A DNA stretch of 64,000 nt from Sporosarcina sp. ACRSM (GCF_022346545.1 NZ_JAKRNU010000001.1:620001-684000), one strand, 5' to 3'; positions 44,441-54,299 are shown, counted from the stretch's first letter. Program-made: numbers and translations. The notes: generated from the letters alone by a model not told the origin.

Positions 44441-46588
44441 TTATTCGTGATTGATTTTCAAACGATCCTCTTCCATTGTGAGAACAAGCTTGCCTTCTTG
44501 TCCCAAATCGCCTTTGATCAACTCTTTGGCGACAACGGTTTCGACATGTCGCTGGATAAAGCGTTTCAATGGACGCGCACCGAATTCGGCATCCGTCCCT
44601 TCTTTGACAATCCAGTCGAGCACATCATCTGTATAGACCAACTCCACTTCTTGCCCTTTCAGTCGCTTGACTAAGTCTTCGAGCATTTTCTTAGCGATCA
44701 GACGGAATGAATCCGCTTTTAGCGAGTGGAAGATAATAATATCATCCATCCGATTCAACAGCTCCGGTTTGAAATGGCGACGCAATTCAGCCATGACCAA
44801 ATCTTCCGTTGCGTGATTCCCCGTCTCGTCCAGTCCTTGCAACAAGTATGCCGATCCGATATTCGACGTCATAATAATCACTGTATTCGTAAAGTTGACG
44901 AGTCTTCCTTGGCTATCCGTAATCCGCCCGTCATCGAGCACTTGCAATAAAATATTCGCGACATCGGGATGCGCTTTTTCAATTTCATCAAGAAGCACGA
45001 CGGAATATGGATTGCGACGGACCGCTTCTGTCAATTGGCCGCCCTCTTCATAACCGATATACCCCGGAGGTGCACCGACCAATCTTGACACACTATGTTT
45101 CTCCATATACTCCGACATATCGATTCGGATAAAATGATCTTCCGAATCAAATAACGTAGCAGCAAGCGTCTTCGCGAGTTCCGTTTTCCCGACGCCTGTA
45201 GGTCCTAAAAACAAGAACGAACCGATCGGCTTATCGGGATCTTTAATCCCTGCACGTGCACGCCAAACCGCTTCCGTCACCAATTGCACCGCATCCTCTT
45301 GCCCGATGACACGCTCTTCCAATGTTTCACGCAGACGGAGCAATTTTTCACGTTCGCCTTCAACGAGTTTCGTCACCGGAATACCTGTCCAACGCGCTAC
45401 AATTGTCGCAATTTCCTCTTCTGTCACCTCTTCACGAAGGAGGCGGCTCTCCCGGCCATCTACGAGTGGGGCTTCCAATTCAGCCAACTCTTTCTCAAGC
45501 GCCGGGATTTTCCCGTAACTGAGTTCCGCCGCCTTATTCAAATCGAAACGATTTTCGGCTTCCTCCAGTTCACGTCGATACCGATCGAGCTGCTCCCTTT
45601 TTTCCTGAATGCCGCGCAACGTCGATTTTTCAGCATCCCATTGCTCCCGCATCCCTTCGGAAGACTCTTTCAGTTCTTTCAACTCATCGCGCAACGCTTC
45701 CAGGCGTGTTTGACTGACCGCATCCTTTTCCTTGCGCAATGCCTGTTCTTCAATTTCCAGCTGCATGATGCGACGTGTCACAGCATCGAGTTCCTGTGGC
45801 ATCGAGTCGATTTCCGTCCGGATCATTGCACTCGCTTCATCGATCAAGTCAATCGCCTTATCCGGCAAAAACCGTTCCGTCAAGTAACGATCAGACAACG
45901 TCGACGCCGCAACGATTGCCCGGTCGTGAATCCGGACCCCATGGTGAAGTTCGAACCGTTCTTTCAGCCCCCGCAAAATCGACACCGTATCCTCCACGGA
46001 CGGTTCGCGAACGAGTACCTGCTGGAAGCGGCGTTCAAGCGCGGGATCTTTTTCAATATACATGCGATACTCATCGAGCGTCGTTGCTCCGATACAATAG
46101 AGCTCCCCACGAGCGAGCATCGGTTTCAACATATTCCCCGCATCCATCGCCCCTTCGGTTTTCCCCGCACCGACAATCGTATGGATTTCATCGATGAAAA
46201 GAATGATTTCACCGTCGCTATCCTTCACTTGCTTCAGAACGCCTTTCAAGCGCTCCTCGAACTCCCCGCGGTATTTCGCCCCGGCAATCAATGCACTCAT
46301 ATCCAATTCGAAAATTCGCCGGTCTTTTAATCCTTCCGGCACATCGCCTTTGACAATCCGCTGGGCTAGCCCTTCTACAATCGCTGTCTTCCCGACACCG
46401 GGTTCCCCGATAAGCACCGGATTATTTTTCGTCTTTCTTGATAAAATCCGGATGACATTACGAATTTCTTCATCCCGTCCAATGACCGGATCCATTTTCC
46501 CTTTTTTCACTTCTTCCACAAGATTGCGCCCAAATTGTTCAAGTGGCGCTTGTTGCTCTTCCTGTTGACCAGCCATTCTCATAGACAC
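44441..46588 (-). CDS. clpB: ClpB-type disaggregase lacking the N-terminal domain
   Basis: 715-aa AAA+ chaperone, about 145 shorter than usual ClpB. It starts inside the normal linker ([26 protein letters not shown]), so the Clp-N repeats are missing, while NBD1 (GEPGVGKT 61-68, FIDE 131-134), the coiled-coil M domain (about 270-385) and NBD2 (GPTGVGKT 462-469, LLDE) are intact. The M domain argues for ClpB rather than ClpL, ClpC or ClpE. It probably works with DnaK to dissolve aggregates. No N-domain remnant lies upstream; a CtsR-like box does. Confidence 0.92.
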   Translation of the reverse strand: MSMRMAGQQEEQQAPLEQFGRNLVEEVKKGKMDPVIGRDEEIRNVIRILSRKTKNNPVLIGEPGVGKTAIVEGLAQRIVKGDVPEGLKDRRIFELDMSALIAGAKYRGEFEERLKGVLKQVKDSDGEIILFIDEIHTIVGAGKTEGAMDAGNMLKPMLARGELYCIGATTLDEYRMYIEKDPALERRFQQVLVREPSVEDTVSILRGLKERFELHHGVRIHDRAIVAASTLSDRYLTERFLPDKAIDLIDEASAMIRTEIDSMPQELDAVTRRIMQLEIEEQALRKEKDAVSQTRLEALRDELKELKESSEGMREQWDAEKSTLRGIQEKREQLDRYRRELEEAENRFDLNKAAELSYGKIPALEKELAELEAPLVDGRESRLLREEVTEEEIATIVARWTGIPVTKLVEGEREKLLRLRETLEERVIGQEDAVQLVTEAVWRARAGIKDPDKPIGSFLFLGPTGVGKTELAKTLAATLFDSEDHFIRIDMSEYMEKHSVSRLVGAPPGYIGYEEGGQLTEAVRRNPYSVVLLDEIEKAHPDVANILLQVLDDGRITDSQGRLVNFTNTVIIMTSNIGSAYLLQGLDETGNHATEDLVMAELRRHFKPELLNRMDDIIIFHSLKADSFRLIAKKMLEDLVKRLKGQEVELVYTDDVLDWIVKEGTDAEFGARPLKRFIQRHVETVVAKELIKGDLGQEGKLVLTMEEDRLKINHE

Positions 46589-46603
46589 TCACCTTCCAAT
46601 AAG

Positions 46604-46661
46604 TTTGACTTTGACTATCTTTGATTAATAGAATTGTAAGATGATTTTTCATCAAAGTAAA
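46604..46661 (-). promoter_or_regulatory. clpB promoter with CtsR-like operator
   Basis: Minus strand -35 TTTACT (46656-46661), 17-bp spacer, -10 TACAAT (46633-46638). Downstream are heptads AATCAAA-GAT-AGTCAAA (46610-46626) and an overlapping third (46604-46610), close to the CtsR consensus RGTCAAA-NAN-RGTCAAA and covering the expected transcription start. Confidence 0.7.
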
Positions 46662-46677
46662 GAATTTTGTTTATCCT

Positions 46678-46927
46678 TTATATCAATTACGCCTCGGCGT
46701 AATTGCGTCCAGATTTTGAATTGAGCAAAGCTCAATTCACTCCTTTCAAAATCTGTGACATCCGCGGGCCTGCACGATGCAGGTCATGCAACCGTTGCCG
46801 CAGGACGCGGCGAACTTAGGTTGCCTTCCATTCTTCGTTCAGCGGCGTTTGAATACCCGCTGAACAGGTAAACAAAACCGCATTTTTCTCGCTATCTATA
46901 GAGGTGGGAATCCTCCGCTGAATGAAG
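46678..46927. repeat. Composite interspersed repeat, copy C
   Basis: Palindrome AATTACGCC-TC-GGCGTAATT (46685-46704), GCGTCCAGATTTT, a GAATTGAGC/GCTCAATTC hairpin, TCTGTGACATCCGC, a CCTGCA/TGCAGG hairpin, a GTTCAGCG/CGCTGAAC hairpin (46838-46865) and a right end CTATAGAGGTGGG..CTGAATGAAG. Modules match copies A and B in order. Confidence 0.8.
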
Positions 46928-46930
46928 ATA

Positions 46931-46969
46931 AAAAAATCCCTTCGGAAAGGGTATACCCTTTCCGAAGAG
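46931..46969 (-). terminator. Terminator of the RraA gene
   Basis: Perfect stem CTTCGGAAAGGG/CCCTTTCCGAAG and seven T on the minus strand. Confidence 0.9.
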
Positions 46970-46972
46970 TTA

Positions 46973-47458
46973 TCATTCACCAATTAATGGACGTGGAGCG
47001 ACGATGACACCGTCTTCATCCGCGTACACATAATGATTCGGCACCCATTCGACATCCCCGAAGTTTAATGGAATATCGGTGCTTCCTTTCCCATTTTTCA
47101 CACTTCTCAACGGGTTGCTGCCAATTGCCAAGACACCGATATTTTGTTGTGCTATTTCTGCAGTATCCCGGACACATCCGTAAATGATCACGCCTGCAAG
47201 CTTGCGGGTTTGCGCAATATCTCCCAAGTTGTCACCCATCAATGCACATCTTCTGGAACCGCCCCCATCCACGACGAGGACGCTCCCTTCTGGGATTTGC
47301 TGCAAAGCTTCTTTCACCAACACATTATCTTCCAATACTTTGACAGTCGCAATCGGCCCTGAAAACTTTTTATTTTTCCCATAGGATTTGAATTCCACCG
47401 TGCAGATTTGTACCTCATTCGCAAAATCATCACATAGATCAGCTGTTGTAAAAGCCAT
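46973..47458 (-). CDS. rraA: RraA-family protein
   Basis: 161-aa protein, the size of E. coli RraA. Key blocks: [20 protein letters not shown] and [12 protein letters not shown]. Family members either inhibit RNase E or act as HMG/oxaloacetate aldolases-decarboxylases; since RNase E is usually absent in this group, the enzymatic role is more likely. The ATG at 47458 lies 8 nt after GGGAG. Confidence 0.85.
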   Translation of the reverse strand: MAFTTADLCDDFANEVQICTVEFKSYGKNKKFSGPIATVKVLEDNVLVKEALQQIPEGSVLVVDGGGSRRCALMGDNLGDIAQTRKLAGVIIYGCVRDTAEIAQQNIGVLAIGSNPLRSVKNGKGSTDIPLNFGDVEWVPNHYVYADEDGVIVAPRPLIGE

Positions 47459-47577
47459 CATTCCCACTCCCAATTCACATTTTTCTACTCTCTAACCTCA
47501 TTCGACAAAATTCTGAAAACCCTTCTTTATTTTGAAATAAAAATGGAATTGCAGGGATACATATTCCTTCAACACAA

Positions 47578-47616
47578 CAAAAAAAGCTGTATGACTCGTC
47601 AATCAGTCATACAGCT
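47578..47616 (-). terminator. Terminator of yitVW
   Basis: Perfect stem AGCTGTATGACT/AGTCATACAGCT with seven T on the minus strand. Confidence 0.92.
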
Positions 47617-47631
47617 CACAGGTATTTTCTG

Positions 47632-47940
47632 TTATCTGACGCCTAGCGCCATTTTAGCATAGCGGGACATATTATCTCGTGACCAAGGCGGATTCCATAC
47701 GATGTTGACATCCACGTCTTTCACTTCCGGGAGTTCCATCAGTTCTTGTTTGATGTTCGCGACGATTTGCGGTCCCATCGGGCAGCCCATTGATGTCAAT
47801 GTCATTGTGACGATCGCTTTGCCTTCCTCGTCCAGTTCTGCGTCATAGACAAGTCCCAAGTTGACGATGTCCACACCAAGTTCCGGGTCGATGACATTTT
47901 CCAGCGCACCCATCATGCTTTCTTTCATATCGTTACTCAT
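47632..47940 (-). CDS. yitW: MIP18/DUF59 iron-sulfur assembly factor (YitW)
   Basis: 102-aa SufT-like protein with NVIDPELGVDIVNLGLVY and the conserved Cys in TSMGCPMGP. Helps mature Fe-S proteins. The second ATG (47940), 6 nt after GAGGG, gives the size of B. subtilis YitW. It follows yitV by 51 bp. Confidence 0.9.
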   Translation of the reverse strand: MSNDMKESMMGALENVIDPELGVDIVNLGLVYDAELDEEGKAIVTMTLTSMGCPMGPQIVANIKQELMELPEVKDVDVNIVWNPPWSRDNMSRYAKMALGVR

Positions 47941-47991
47941 TTTCATCCCTCTTTCCGTTCATATGTTATCCCCATCATAACAGAGTTCAGC

Positions 47992-48762
47992 TCATTCATT
48001 CAAATGACGTGCAAACCAGTCTGCCGACTGTAACATGCCTGCTCTTGAAACGGCATGTCCCGCAGTGTCTTCCGAGACAAACGCAATCCGCTCAGGTACG
48101 TGTGCATAGTCTTTTTTGACAGCTTCGTAAAAATTGTAGGTCGGCTGAAATGGAACGACGGTATCCTGTTGGCCATGCCAGAAATAGATTGGTCTTTGCT
48201 TCAATGCGGCAGCCCGTTTCGTCAGATCGAATGTCCCGAGTGTTTCTAGCAGGTTCTTCCTTTCCTCATCCGTAATAGGCAATGTAAAGCCCCGGCGTTC
48301 AAATTGTGCCATTTGCGCTTTGCAAAGTTGGACATAACCCGGCGCGCCCATCATAATGGTGGCCACGTCGATCCAATCATATACGGACAGGCAACCGAGT
48401 GTCGTGATGCCACCCATCGACGTACCGCCCACTCCGAGTTTTTCCGTCTTCCAGATTCCCCGTCTACCAAGTTCTTCTTGCAAAAATTTCACTTCTTCAA
48501 TCGACGTCAAAACGATTTCCCAAAAGCGGAGGCTCAATTGCACTTCATCCAGATCCTCACTTCTTGCACCATGCAAAAGCGCATCTGGCAATAAAACACG
48601 AAGCCCTTTCTTTGCCATATTATATGCATAATGCAGATTATGCTCCTTGGCACTTGTAAAACCATGCAGGAAAATAACGACAGGCACTTCTTTGTCCGCG
48701 AATTGTTCTTCTACAATATGTAATAATGGGATTGCTCCCCATTGCTCATCCGTAACAATCAA
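47992..48762 (-). CDS. yitV: Alpha/beta-hydrolase YitV
   Basis: 256-aa prolyl-oligopeptidase-like hydrolase: oxyanion FLHGFTSAKE, nucleophile GTSMGG, acidic WHGQQDTVVPF and late His in TAGHAV. Substrate unknown. TTG start at 48762 chosen because AAAGGTG lies 8 nt before it. The order yitU, yitV, yitW is as in B. subtilis. Confidence 0.87.
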   Translation of the reverse strand: MIVTDEQWGAIPLLHIVEEQFADKEVPVVIFLHGFTSAKEHNLHYAYNMAKKGLRVLLPDALLHGARSEDLDEVQLSLRFWEIVLTSIEEVKFLQEELGRRGIWKTEKLGVGGTSMGGITTLGCLSVYDWIDVATIMMGAPGYVQLCKAQMAQFERRGFTLPITDEERKNLLETLGTFDLTKRAAALKQRPIYFWHGQQDTVVPFQPTYNFYEAVKKDYAHVPERIAFVSEDTAGHAVSRAGMLQSADWFARHLNE

Positions 48763-48902
48763 GACACACACACCTTTATCTTTTCACTAGAGCGTACCAA
48801 AGTTTTTCTAAAAAAACAAAAAGGAAGCCCCCTCTATTGGCCTTTTTTTGACTTGGATTATCACTTAACGCTACACTATATACTAGAGAAGGAGGCGTTT
48901 TT

Positions 48903-49715
48903 TTGAAGCCACATTTAATCGTACTTGATTTGGACGGTACTTTACTCACCGATGAAAAAGTCATCTCGGAAAAAACGATACAAACCTTAAAAAAAGCAGA
49001 AGAGCAAGGCCACCATATAATGATTGCCACCGGTAGACCTTATCGGGCAAGCGAGGTTTATTATCGACAACTCGGACTCCGGACGCCGATCGTCAATTTC
49101 AACGGGGCTTTTGTCCACCATCCGACTGATCCATCATGGAAGACGATCCATGAACCGATTTCACTTCCCATCGTCAACGATGTCGTTGATGCAATGCAAC
49201 AATTCTCATTCCATAATATTGTCGCAGAAGTGATGGATGATGTGTATATGCATTACCATGACGAGAAACTGCTCGATATTTTCGGGTTTGGCGATCCGAC
49301 AATCAGAGAAGGGGATATCCGCCAATTTTTGAAAGAGAATCCGACAAGTTTACTTATTCAAGCGGATGCCGAGTACGTTGATCCGATCCGACGCCATCTT
49401 GGGGAAGTGCATGCAGAAGCGATCGATCATCGACGTTGGGGTGCACCGTGGCATGTCATCGAAATCGTCCGTCACGGGCTGAATAAAGCGGTCGGCATTT
49501 CACATGTTTCCAAGTGGATGGATATTCCTACAGAAAGAATCATCGCATTTGGCGACGAAGACAATGATCTGGAAATGATTGATTATGCAGGAGTAGGTGT
49601 CGCGATGGGGAATGCGATCGATCGACTGAAATCGATTGCGAATGAAGTGACTGAAACGAATAATGAAGATGGCATTGCACGGGTACTTGAAGAACGGTTG
49701 CGCTTAAAAAAATAA
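48903..49715 (+). CDS. yitU: Cof-type HAD phosphatase (YitU)
   Basis: 270-aa HAD hydrolase with LDLDGTLLT (Asp9, Asp11), IATGRPY and FGDEDNDLEMI, class IIB cap. In B. subtilis YitU dephosphorylates the riboflavin intermediate and other sugar phosphates. TTG start with AAGGAGG 7 nt upstream; divergent from yitV. Confidence 0.9.
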   Translation: MKPHLIVLDLDGTLLTDEKVISEKTIQTLKKAEEQGHHIMIATGRPYRASEVYYRQLGLRTPIVNFNGAFVHHPTDPSWKTIHEPISLPIVNDVVDAMQQFSFHNIVAEVMDDVYMHYHDEKLLDIFGFGDPTIREGDIRQFLKENPTSLLIQADAEYVDPIRRHLGEVHAEAIDHRRWGAPWHVIEIVRHGLNKAVGISHVSKWMDIPTERIIAFGDEDNDLEMIDYAGVGVAMGNAIDRLKSIANEVTETNNEDGIARVLEERLRLKK

Positions 49716-49751
49716 TTAATTTTTAAAAATCATTTCCAGAGGAGGAGTTTT

Positions 49752-50606
49752 ATGAAATTATTTGCAGATAGTGCCTGCGATTTGCCGAAATCATTTTTTG
49801 AGGAAAACGATGTAACATTACTCCCCTTACATGTCCTCTTGGACGATAATGATTACGAAGACCTTCTGGCAATCGAGGCAAAAGAGGTTTACGATGCCAT
49901 CCGGAATGGCAAACATCCAAAAACCTCTCAAGTTTCACCCGAGTTTTTTTTGGAAAAGTGGAAAGAACTTGCGGAAATTGGGGAAGATGGACTGTATATC
50001 GCCTTTTCATCTGAATTATCGGGCACATACAACACCGCCGTCATGATGAAAGATCAAGTCAAAGAAACAAATCCGAACATGAATCTCGTCATCATCGATT
50101 CAAAATGTGCTTCACTCGGATATGGTCTGCTCGTGAAAGAAGCCGTCCGACTGCGCGATGAAGGTGACGATGTGCGGACAATCGAGCGGAAAATCCGGTC
50201 GATGGCAGCCCATATGGAGCATTTATTCACCGTGGAAGATCTCGATTACTTGGCAAAAGGCGGCCGCGTATCGAAAGCGAGTGCGTTCATTGGCGGTTTG
50301 CTGAATATCAAACCACTTCTTCACGTCGAAGGCGGTAAACTGGTGCCGATTGAAAAGCACCGTGGACGGAAAAAAGTGTTGCGACGGATCACCGAACTGA
50401 TGGCGGAACGTGGCGATCATCTAGGTGAACAAACCATTGCCATCAGCCATGCAGATGATGAAAGCATTGCACTCGAACTAAAAGGCCTGATCGATGAACT
50501 GTTCCGTCCGAAAAGCATTGAAATCCATATGATCGGTCCCACAATCGGTTCCCATACCGGCCCCGGAACTGTTTCAGTTTTCTTCTTAAATAAGCTAAGT
50601 AAGTGA
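49752..50606 (+). CDS. DegV-family fatty-acid-binding protein
   Basis: 284-aa EDD-fold protein: SACDLPKSF, FSSELSGTYNTAV and GPTIGSHTGPGTVSVFF. Homologues (FakB) bind a fatty acid for the kinase FakA; which lipid or whether it acts so here is unknown. GAGGAGGAG precedes the ATG. It is 19 bp before the next gene. Confidence 0.9.
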   Translation: MKLFADSACDLPKSFFEENDVTLLPLHVLLDDNDYEDLLAIEAKEVYDAIRNGKHPKTSQVSPEFFLEKWKELAEIGEDGLYIAFSSELSGTYNTAVMMKDQVKETNPNMNLVIIDSKCASLGYGLLVKEAVRLRDEGDDVRTIERKIRSMAAHMEHLFTVEDLDYLAKGGRVSKASAFIGGLLNIKPLLHVEGGKLVPIEKHRGRKKVLRRITELMAERGDHLGEQTIAISHADDESIALELKGLIDELFRPKSIEIHMIGPTIGSHTGPGTVSVFFLNKLSK

Positions 50607-50625
50607 AATCAGGGAGGCATAGTAG

Positions 50626-51951
50626 ATGAAAATCGTCATCGTCGGTGCAGTTGCCGGAGGGGCTACAGTCGCGGCCCAAGCGAGGCGCGCTTTGCCGGAT
50701 TCCGAAATTATCCTATTCGGACGTGATCCCGTTCTCGGCTATGGCACATGCGGAATGCCTTATGTCATCGGAGGTCTCATTGACGACAAAACGAAAATCG
50801 CGGGTCCCTCGCCTAGCAAATTCGCCCAACAACGGAATATCGATGTCCGCTTGGAGCATGAAGTACTTGCCATCGATCGCACCAACAGAACCGTCAAGGT
50901 CCAAAACCTGATAACAGGTGAACACGCTGTAGAAACCTATGACAAACTGATTCTCTCTCCAGGCGGCAGAGCCCGTATTCCAGAATTGAAAGGGCTTGGC
51001 GACCTTCCTTTATTTACACTGAAAAATTTTGGTCAAATGGAAGAAGTCATCGCCTACATCACTCGTGAAAAACCGCAGACTTGCGCTGTGATCGGCGGTG
51101 GATTTATCGGCATCGAAGTAGCTGAAAACCTGATTCACCAAAACTTGAAAACAATATTGATCAACCGCGATGAACGGGTCATGAGCGCGATGGATCCGGA
51201 AATTTCCGAAGCACTCGGCAATGAAATGAAAGACAATGGGGTCGAAATCTATTTTAATGATGCCATTGCTCGAATCGAAGGCCGCAAGTTGTTCATGGAA
51301 AGAGGACCGAACTTTGAAGTCGATTTTCTTGTCGCTTGTATAGGAATCGACTTGAACACGGAACTGGCGGTTGAAGCGGGGTTGTCAATCGGACCGACCG
51401 GAGGGATTGTCGTCAATGACTATATGCAAACGGACGATTCCGCTATTTACGCAATCGGGGATGCCGTGGAATCCAAGGATTGGTTCACCGGTAAACCGAA
51501 GAACGTGAAACTGGCCTGGCATGCCCATCGGCAATCCGCCATTGTCGCCAGTCACTTGGCAGGGAACCCAATCGGGATGAACGGCCTCCTCGGGACGACC
51601 ATCACGAAGTTGTTTTCATTGACGGCAGCAATGACTGGCCATTCCGCGAAAAGCTTAACCGACGAAGGCATTGCATTTGATACAGCCATCTATGAAGGAC
51701 GGACCAATGCAGGCTATTACCCCGATCATGGACAGATTTACTTGCGCGTCCATTTTGACCGTGCAACGAGACGCATTCTCGGTGCGCAAGCTATCGGTGA
51801 CAAAGGGGTCGACAAGCGGATCGATGTCATCGCTACTGCAATCATGGGCAAGTTGACCGTCGATGACTTGGCAGCACTCGAGCTCTGCTATTCTCCGCCT
51901 TATTCGTCCCCTAAGGATCCCGTCAATATGATCGGTTATAAAGCGAAATAA
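50626..51951 (+). CDS. cdr: CoA-disulfide reductase / NADH oxidase-type flavoenzyme
   Basis: 441-aa pyridine nucleotide-disulfide oxidoreductase. FAD motif VGAVAGGATVA, single active-site Cys42 (GTCGMPY), NAD(P)H motif IGGGFIGIEVAE, and C-terminal YSPPYSSPKDP typical of CoA-disulfide reductases. Such enzymes keep CoA-SH reduced in low-glutathione Firmicutes; NADH oxidase or polysulfide reductase is possible. No rhodanese domain. Confidence 0.88.
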   Translation: MKIVIVGAVAGGATVAAQARRALPDSEIILFGRDPVLGYGTCGMPYVIGGLIDDKTKIAGPSPSKFAQQRNIDVRLEHEVLAIDRTNRTVKVQNLITGEHAVETYDKLILSPGGRARIPELKGLGDLPLFTLKNFGQMEEVIAYITREKPQTCAVIGGGFIGIEVAENLIHQNLKTILINRDERVMSAMDPEISEALGNEMKDNGVEIYFNDAIARIEGRKLFMERGPNFEVDFLVACIGIDLNTELAVEAGLSIGPTGGIVVNDYMQTDDSAIYAIGDAVESKDWFTGKPKNVKLAWHAHRQSAIVASHLAGNPIGMNGLLGTTITKLFSLTAAMTGHSAKSLTDEGIAFDTAIYEGRTNAGYYPDHGQIYLRVHFDRATRRILGAQAIGDKGVDKRIDVIATAIMGKLTVDDLAALELCYSPPYSSPKDPVNMIGYKAK

Positions 51952-52004
51952 CAAGGTGCTTGAAAAAGTATTGTTTTAAATGCTCAATTCACAGAGTAAA
52001 TCAC

Positions 52005-52044
52005 AAAAAACACCAAGTGCAATCAAATGCAGCTTGGTGTTTTT
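52005..52044. terminator. Bidirectional terminator
   Basis: AAAACACCAAG/CTTGGTGTTTT stem with A and T runs between convergent cdr and amylase-like genes. Confidence 0.88.
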
Positions 52045-52046
52045 AC

Positions 52047-53495
52047 TTATTGATCCGCTTTCGCTTTCTTCGCTTGCTTTGCTTTACGGAAAATAAGGAA
52101 TAGGAATCCAAAAAATAGGACATAAACCATAATAGAAGCAATCAGATAAGGCGTATTAAAACCTTTATCTTCATCTACAAAATAAATTTCCGCAAGTTCA
52201 CGTTCCAGTACGATACGGAACACGCCGTCTTTCCCTTCGCGTACCAAATCCCCATCAAGCACGCCACGTAAGAGCTTATTCTCCCCAATGACGTCTATCG
52301 GAATTTCCAGACTTGCCGTTTCGGTTGTATTATTCAACGCCACAATCCATGTCTCTTCAGCTGATGAAAGTTTATAGACTGTAAACCCATTTTCATTATG
52401 CAACATTTCAAAGTCACCGTTACGAAACGCTTCGGATTGATTGCGCAATGTGTTCAAGTCACTAATATGGTCTTTCAATTCCGGATCTGTTTTGAAATTC
52501 ATCAACTGGTGATTTTCAGGCGATGCTTCCCCATTTACAGCGATTTCCGTTCCATAAGGCATAATCGGTATTCCCGGTAATGATAACAAGGCAGCCGCCG
52601 CCACTTTCCAACGGGTCGGAGGGAACATTCTTGCTTCCACAATATCATATGTATAACGAGGGCCTGTCAATTCATCAAATTGGATCAGTTGTCCTCTACT
52701 GTCATTGGTGAATAATGATAAGGACGAAGTATCCGCATCATACCGAACAAAAGAGCTGCGCAAGGCATTCATTTTGTCGAAGTCTGGCGAGGCATCAAAA
52801 TTCGCATCGCTCATCTCATTGGTGATAACATAAGCATCCGGATTGACCGTTTTGACTGCTTCAATTAGATCGTTTAAAAAAGCACTATCATATGCATCAA
52901 TTTCTGTCAGACGTATGCCATCCAATGCATAGGTTTCCATGAATGTCACAAGGGCCTCTCGCAATGCCTGTTGCGTAGTTGCATCTGAAGCCTCCCAATC
53001 GATTGTCCCATCCGTATCGGGCGTGAATTTCAAGAGCCCTTCGTGCGCCCATACATGATTTTCACTGACCCCGCCGAGCGGAAAGTCCGTGATAACAGCC
53101 AAATCCTTTGCATGTAAAGCGTCAATCATCTTGACGAACTCTTCATCCGTACCAAAATGCGGTTCTAATTTGGCATAATCCAACACTTTTTTTCCATCAT
53201 ACGACTCGCTTTCAAACACAGGACCTAATGAAACCATCGTAAAGCCCATGTCTGTGATATGCGTCAGGCGATCAACAACCCCGTTAAAATCTCCGCCGTT
53301 GAATGCAGTCAAATCCCGCGAATCGATACCGATATCATTCTCGCCACTTCCGTTGTTAAAACGGTCCACGAGCAAATCATATATAGTTTCGTCTTCAATC
53401 GTCCGCTTCCCTTCCGCAGACACTCCCGCTGGAAGTAGCGTCGAGCCTAATACCAGAATCGTTACAAGTAATCCAAACCATCGATTCACTTTCAC
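52047..53495 (-). CDS. Membrane-anchored amylase-like (GH13) protein with degenerate active site
   Basis: 482-aa exported protein: signal peptide (1-28, ending VSAEG), GH13-like barrel (about 30-365), beta-sandwich (about 370-440) and a C-terminal membrane helix (about 447-470) with a Lys-rich tail. The nucleophile position reads GIRLTEID where active enzymes have GxRxD; the usual NHD appears as TND and region I as ITDFPLGG. The acid/base Glu may remain in VITNEMSD. So it is either inactive or has an altered mechanism. GTG start at 53495 chosen because GGAGGAGG lies 7 nt upstream. Confidence 0.8.
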   Translation of the reverse strand: MKVNRWFGLLVTILVLGSTLLPAGVSAEGKRTIEDETIYDLLVDRFNNGSGENDIGIDSRDLTAFNGGDFNGVVDRLTHITDMGFTMVSLGPVFESESYDGKKVLDYAKLEPHFGTDEEFVKMIDALHAKDLAVITDFPLGGVSENHVWAHEGLLKFTPDTDGTIDWEASDATTQQALREALVTFMETYALDGIRLTEIDAYDSAFLNDLIEAVKTVNPDAYVITNEMSDANFDASPDFDKMNALRSSFVRYDADTSSLSLFTNDSRGQLIQFDELTGPRYTYDIVEARMFPPTRWKVAAAALLSLPGIPIMPYGTEIAVNGEASPENHQLMNFKTDPELKDHISDLNTLRNQSEAFRNGDFEMLHNENGFTVYKLSSAEETWIVALNNTTETASLEIPIDVIGENKLLRGVLDGDLVREGKDGVFRIVLERELAEIYFVDEDKGFNTPYLIASIMVYVLFFGFLFLIFRKAKQAKKAKADQ

Positions 53496-53645
53496 AAAAA
53501 AGCCTCCTCCGTACAAGCTATCATCCGTCATTTTACCAAACCAATCGCATGACCGCCATGCTTTCCGCGGAAAACAAACCGCCTCCTTCACAAATAGGTC
53601 AATTTTGTGAATTGCTTTGCTCTAGCAGAGTCCATATTTTCGACA

Positions 53646-53683
53646 AAACAAAAAACGCCTACCAAGCAAAAGCAGTAGACGTT
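53646..53683 (-). terminator. Terminator of the 36-aa gene
   Basis: AACGTCTAC/GTAGGCGTT stem and six T on the minus strand. Confidence 0.75.
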
Positions 53684-53695
53684 CCACTTACAATT

Positions 53696-53806
53696 CTATT
53701 CATCATCTTCGATTTCTGTTTTCTTGTTACGGGAGGAGAGGAAGACGGAAATTGCAAACAGCAGCATGAGCAGCAAAAGAACTGACAAAAAAATCCATCC
53801 CATCAT
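53696..53806 (-). CDS. Tiny membrane protein, 36 aa
   Basis: MMGWIFLSVLLLLMLLFAIS followed by SSRNKKTEIEDDE: one membrane helix with a basic then acidic tail. GGGAGGGAG lies just upstream and a terminator just downstream. It is 35 bp after the yisL stop in the same direction and may be co-transcribed. Family not recognised. Confidence 0.7.
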   Translation of the reverse strand: MMGWIFLSVLLLLMLLFAISVFLSSRNKKTEIEDDE

Positions 53807-53841
53807 CGGCTCCCTCCCCTTCCTCTAGCTCCCTATTCAAA

Positions 53842-54216
53842 TTAGGCGAACCAACTGATGCCGACCGGCAATTTGAAACCAAGGAACATCGTCGCAAATA
53901 GGAAAACGAAAAACAGAATCCATACGCCTGTTATACTTTTCCCTTTATCCGCGCGTACAAGCACCATTTCCATCATACCGATCGTCAGCAGACCGAGCAG
54001 GAATTTCACTCCGTAAAGTGCCGCATCAGCACTTGAATATTTGAAGAATAACAATGCACCTGAAATCACAATCAACACATAGAACAGACGTGCAATCATA
54101 TGTGTGATTTTCCTACCTTTTGTACCATTCGCCATCACTGCAGCGACAAGGAATAAAAGTATCCCGACAACCCATGTGAAAATATGAAAATGGGTCGTGC
54201 TAGCTAATGCGTCCAA
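53842..54216 (-). CDS. yisL: YisL-family membrane protein (UPF0344)
   Basis: 124-aa protein with four helices; HFHIFTWVVGILLF and KGRKITHMIARLFYVLI match the DUF1516 family. Function unknown. TTG start at 54216, 5 nt after AAGGAGGTGA; the longer open frame would bury this perfect site. Confidence 0.88.
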   Translation of the reverse strand: MDALASTTHFHIFTWVVGILLFLVAAVMANGTKGRKITHMIARLFYVLIVISGALLFFKYSSADAALYGVKFLLGLLTIGMMEMVLVRADKGKSITGVWILFFVFLFATMFLGFKLPVGISWFA

Positions 54217-54299
54217 AACCGTCACCTCCTTCATTCTAATTACACCGTAATCGTAACATACTATGGAATTGTGCGGAAGTGAATACACTCCCGGACCGT

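Noticed and set aside
44441..46588. Naming the AAA+ chaperone ClpL, ClpC or ClpE
   Set aside because: The long ClpB-type M domain and close ClpB motifs fit ClpB; no zinc finger or UVR motif is present.
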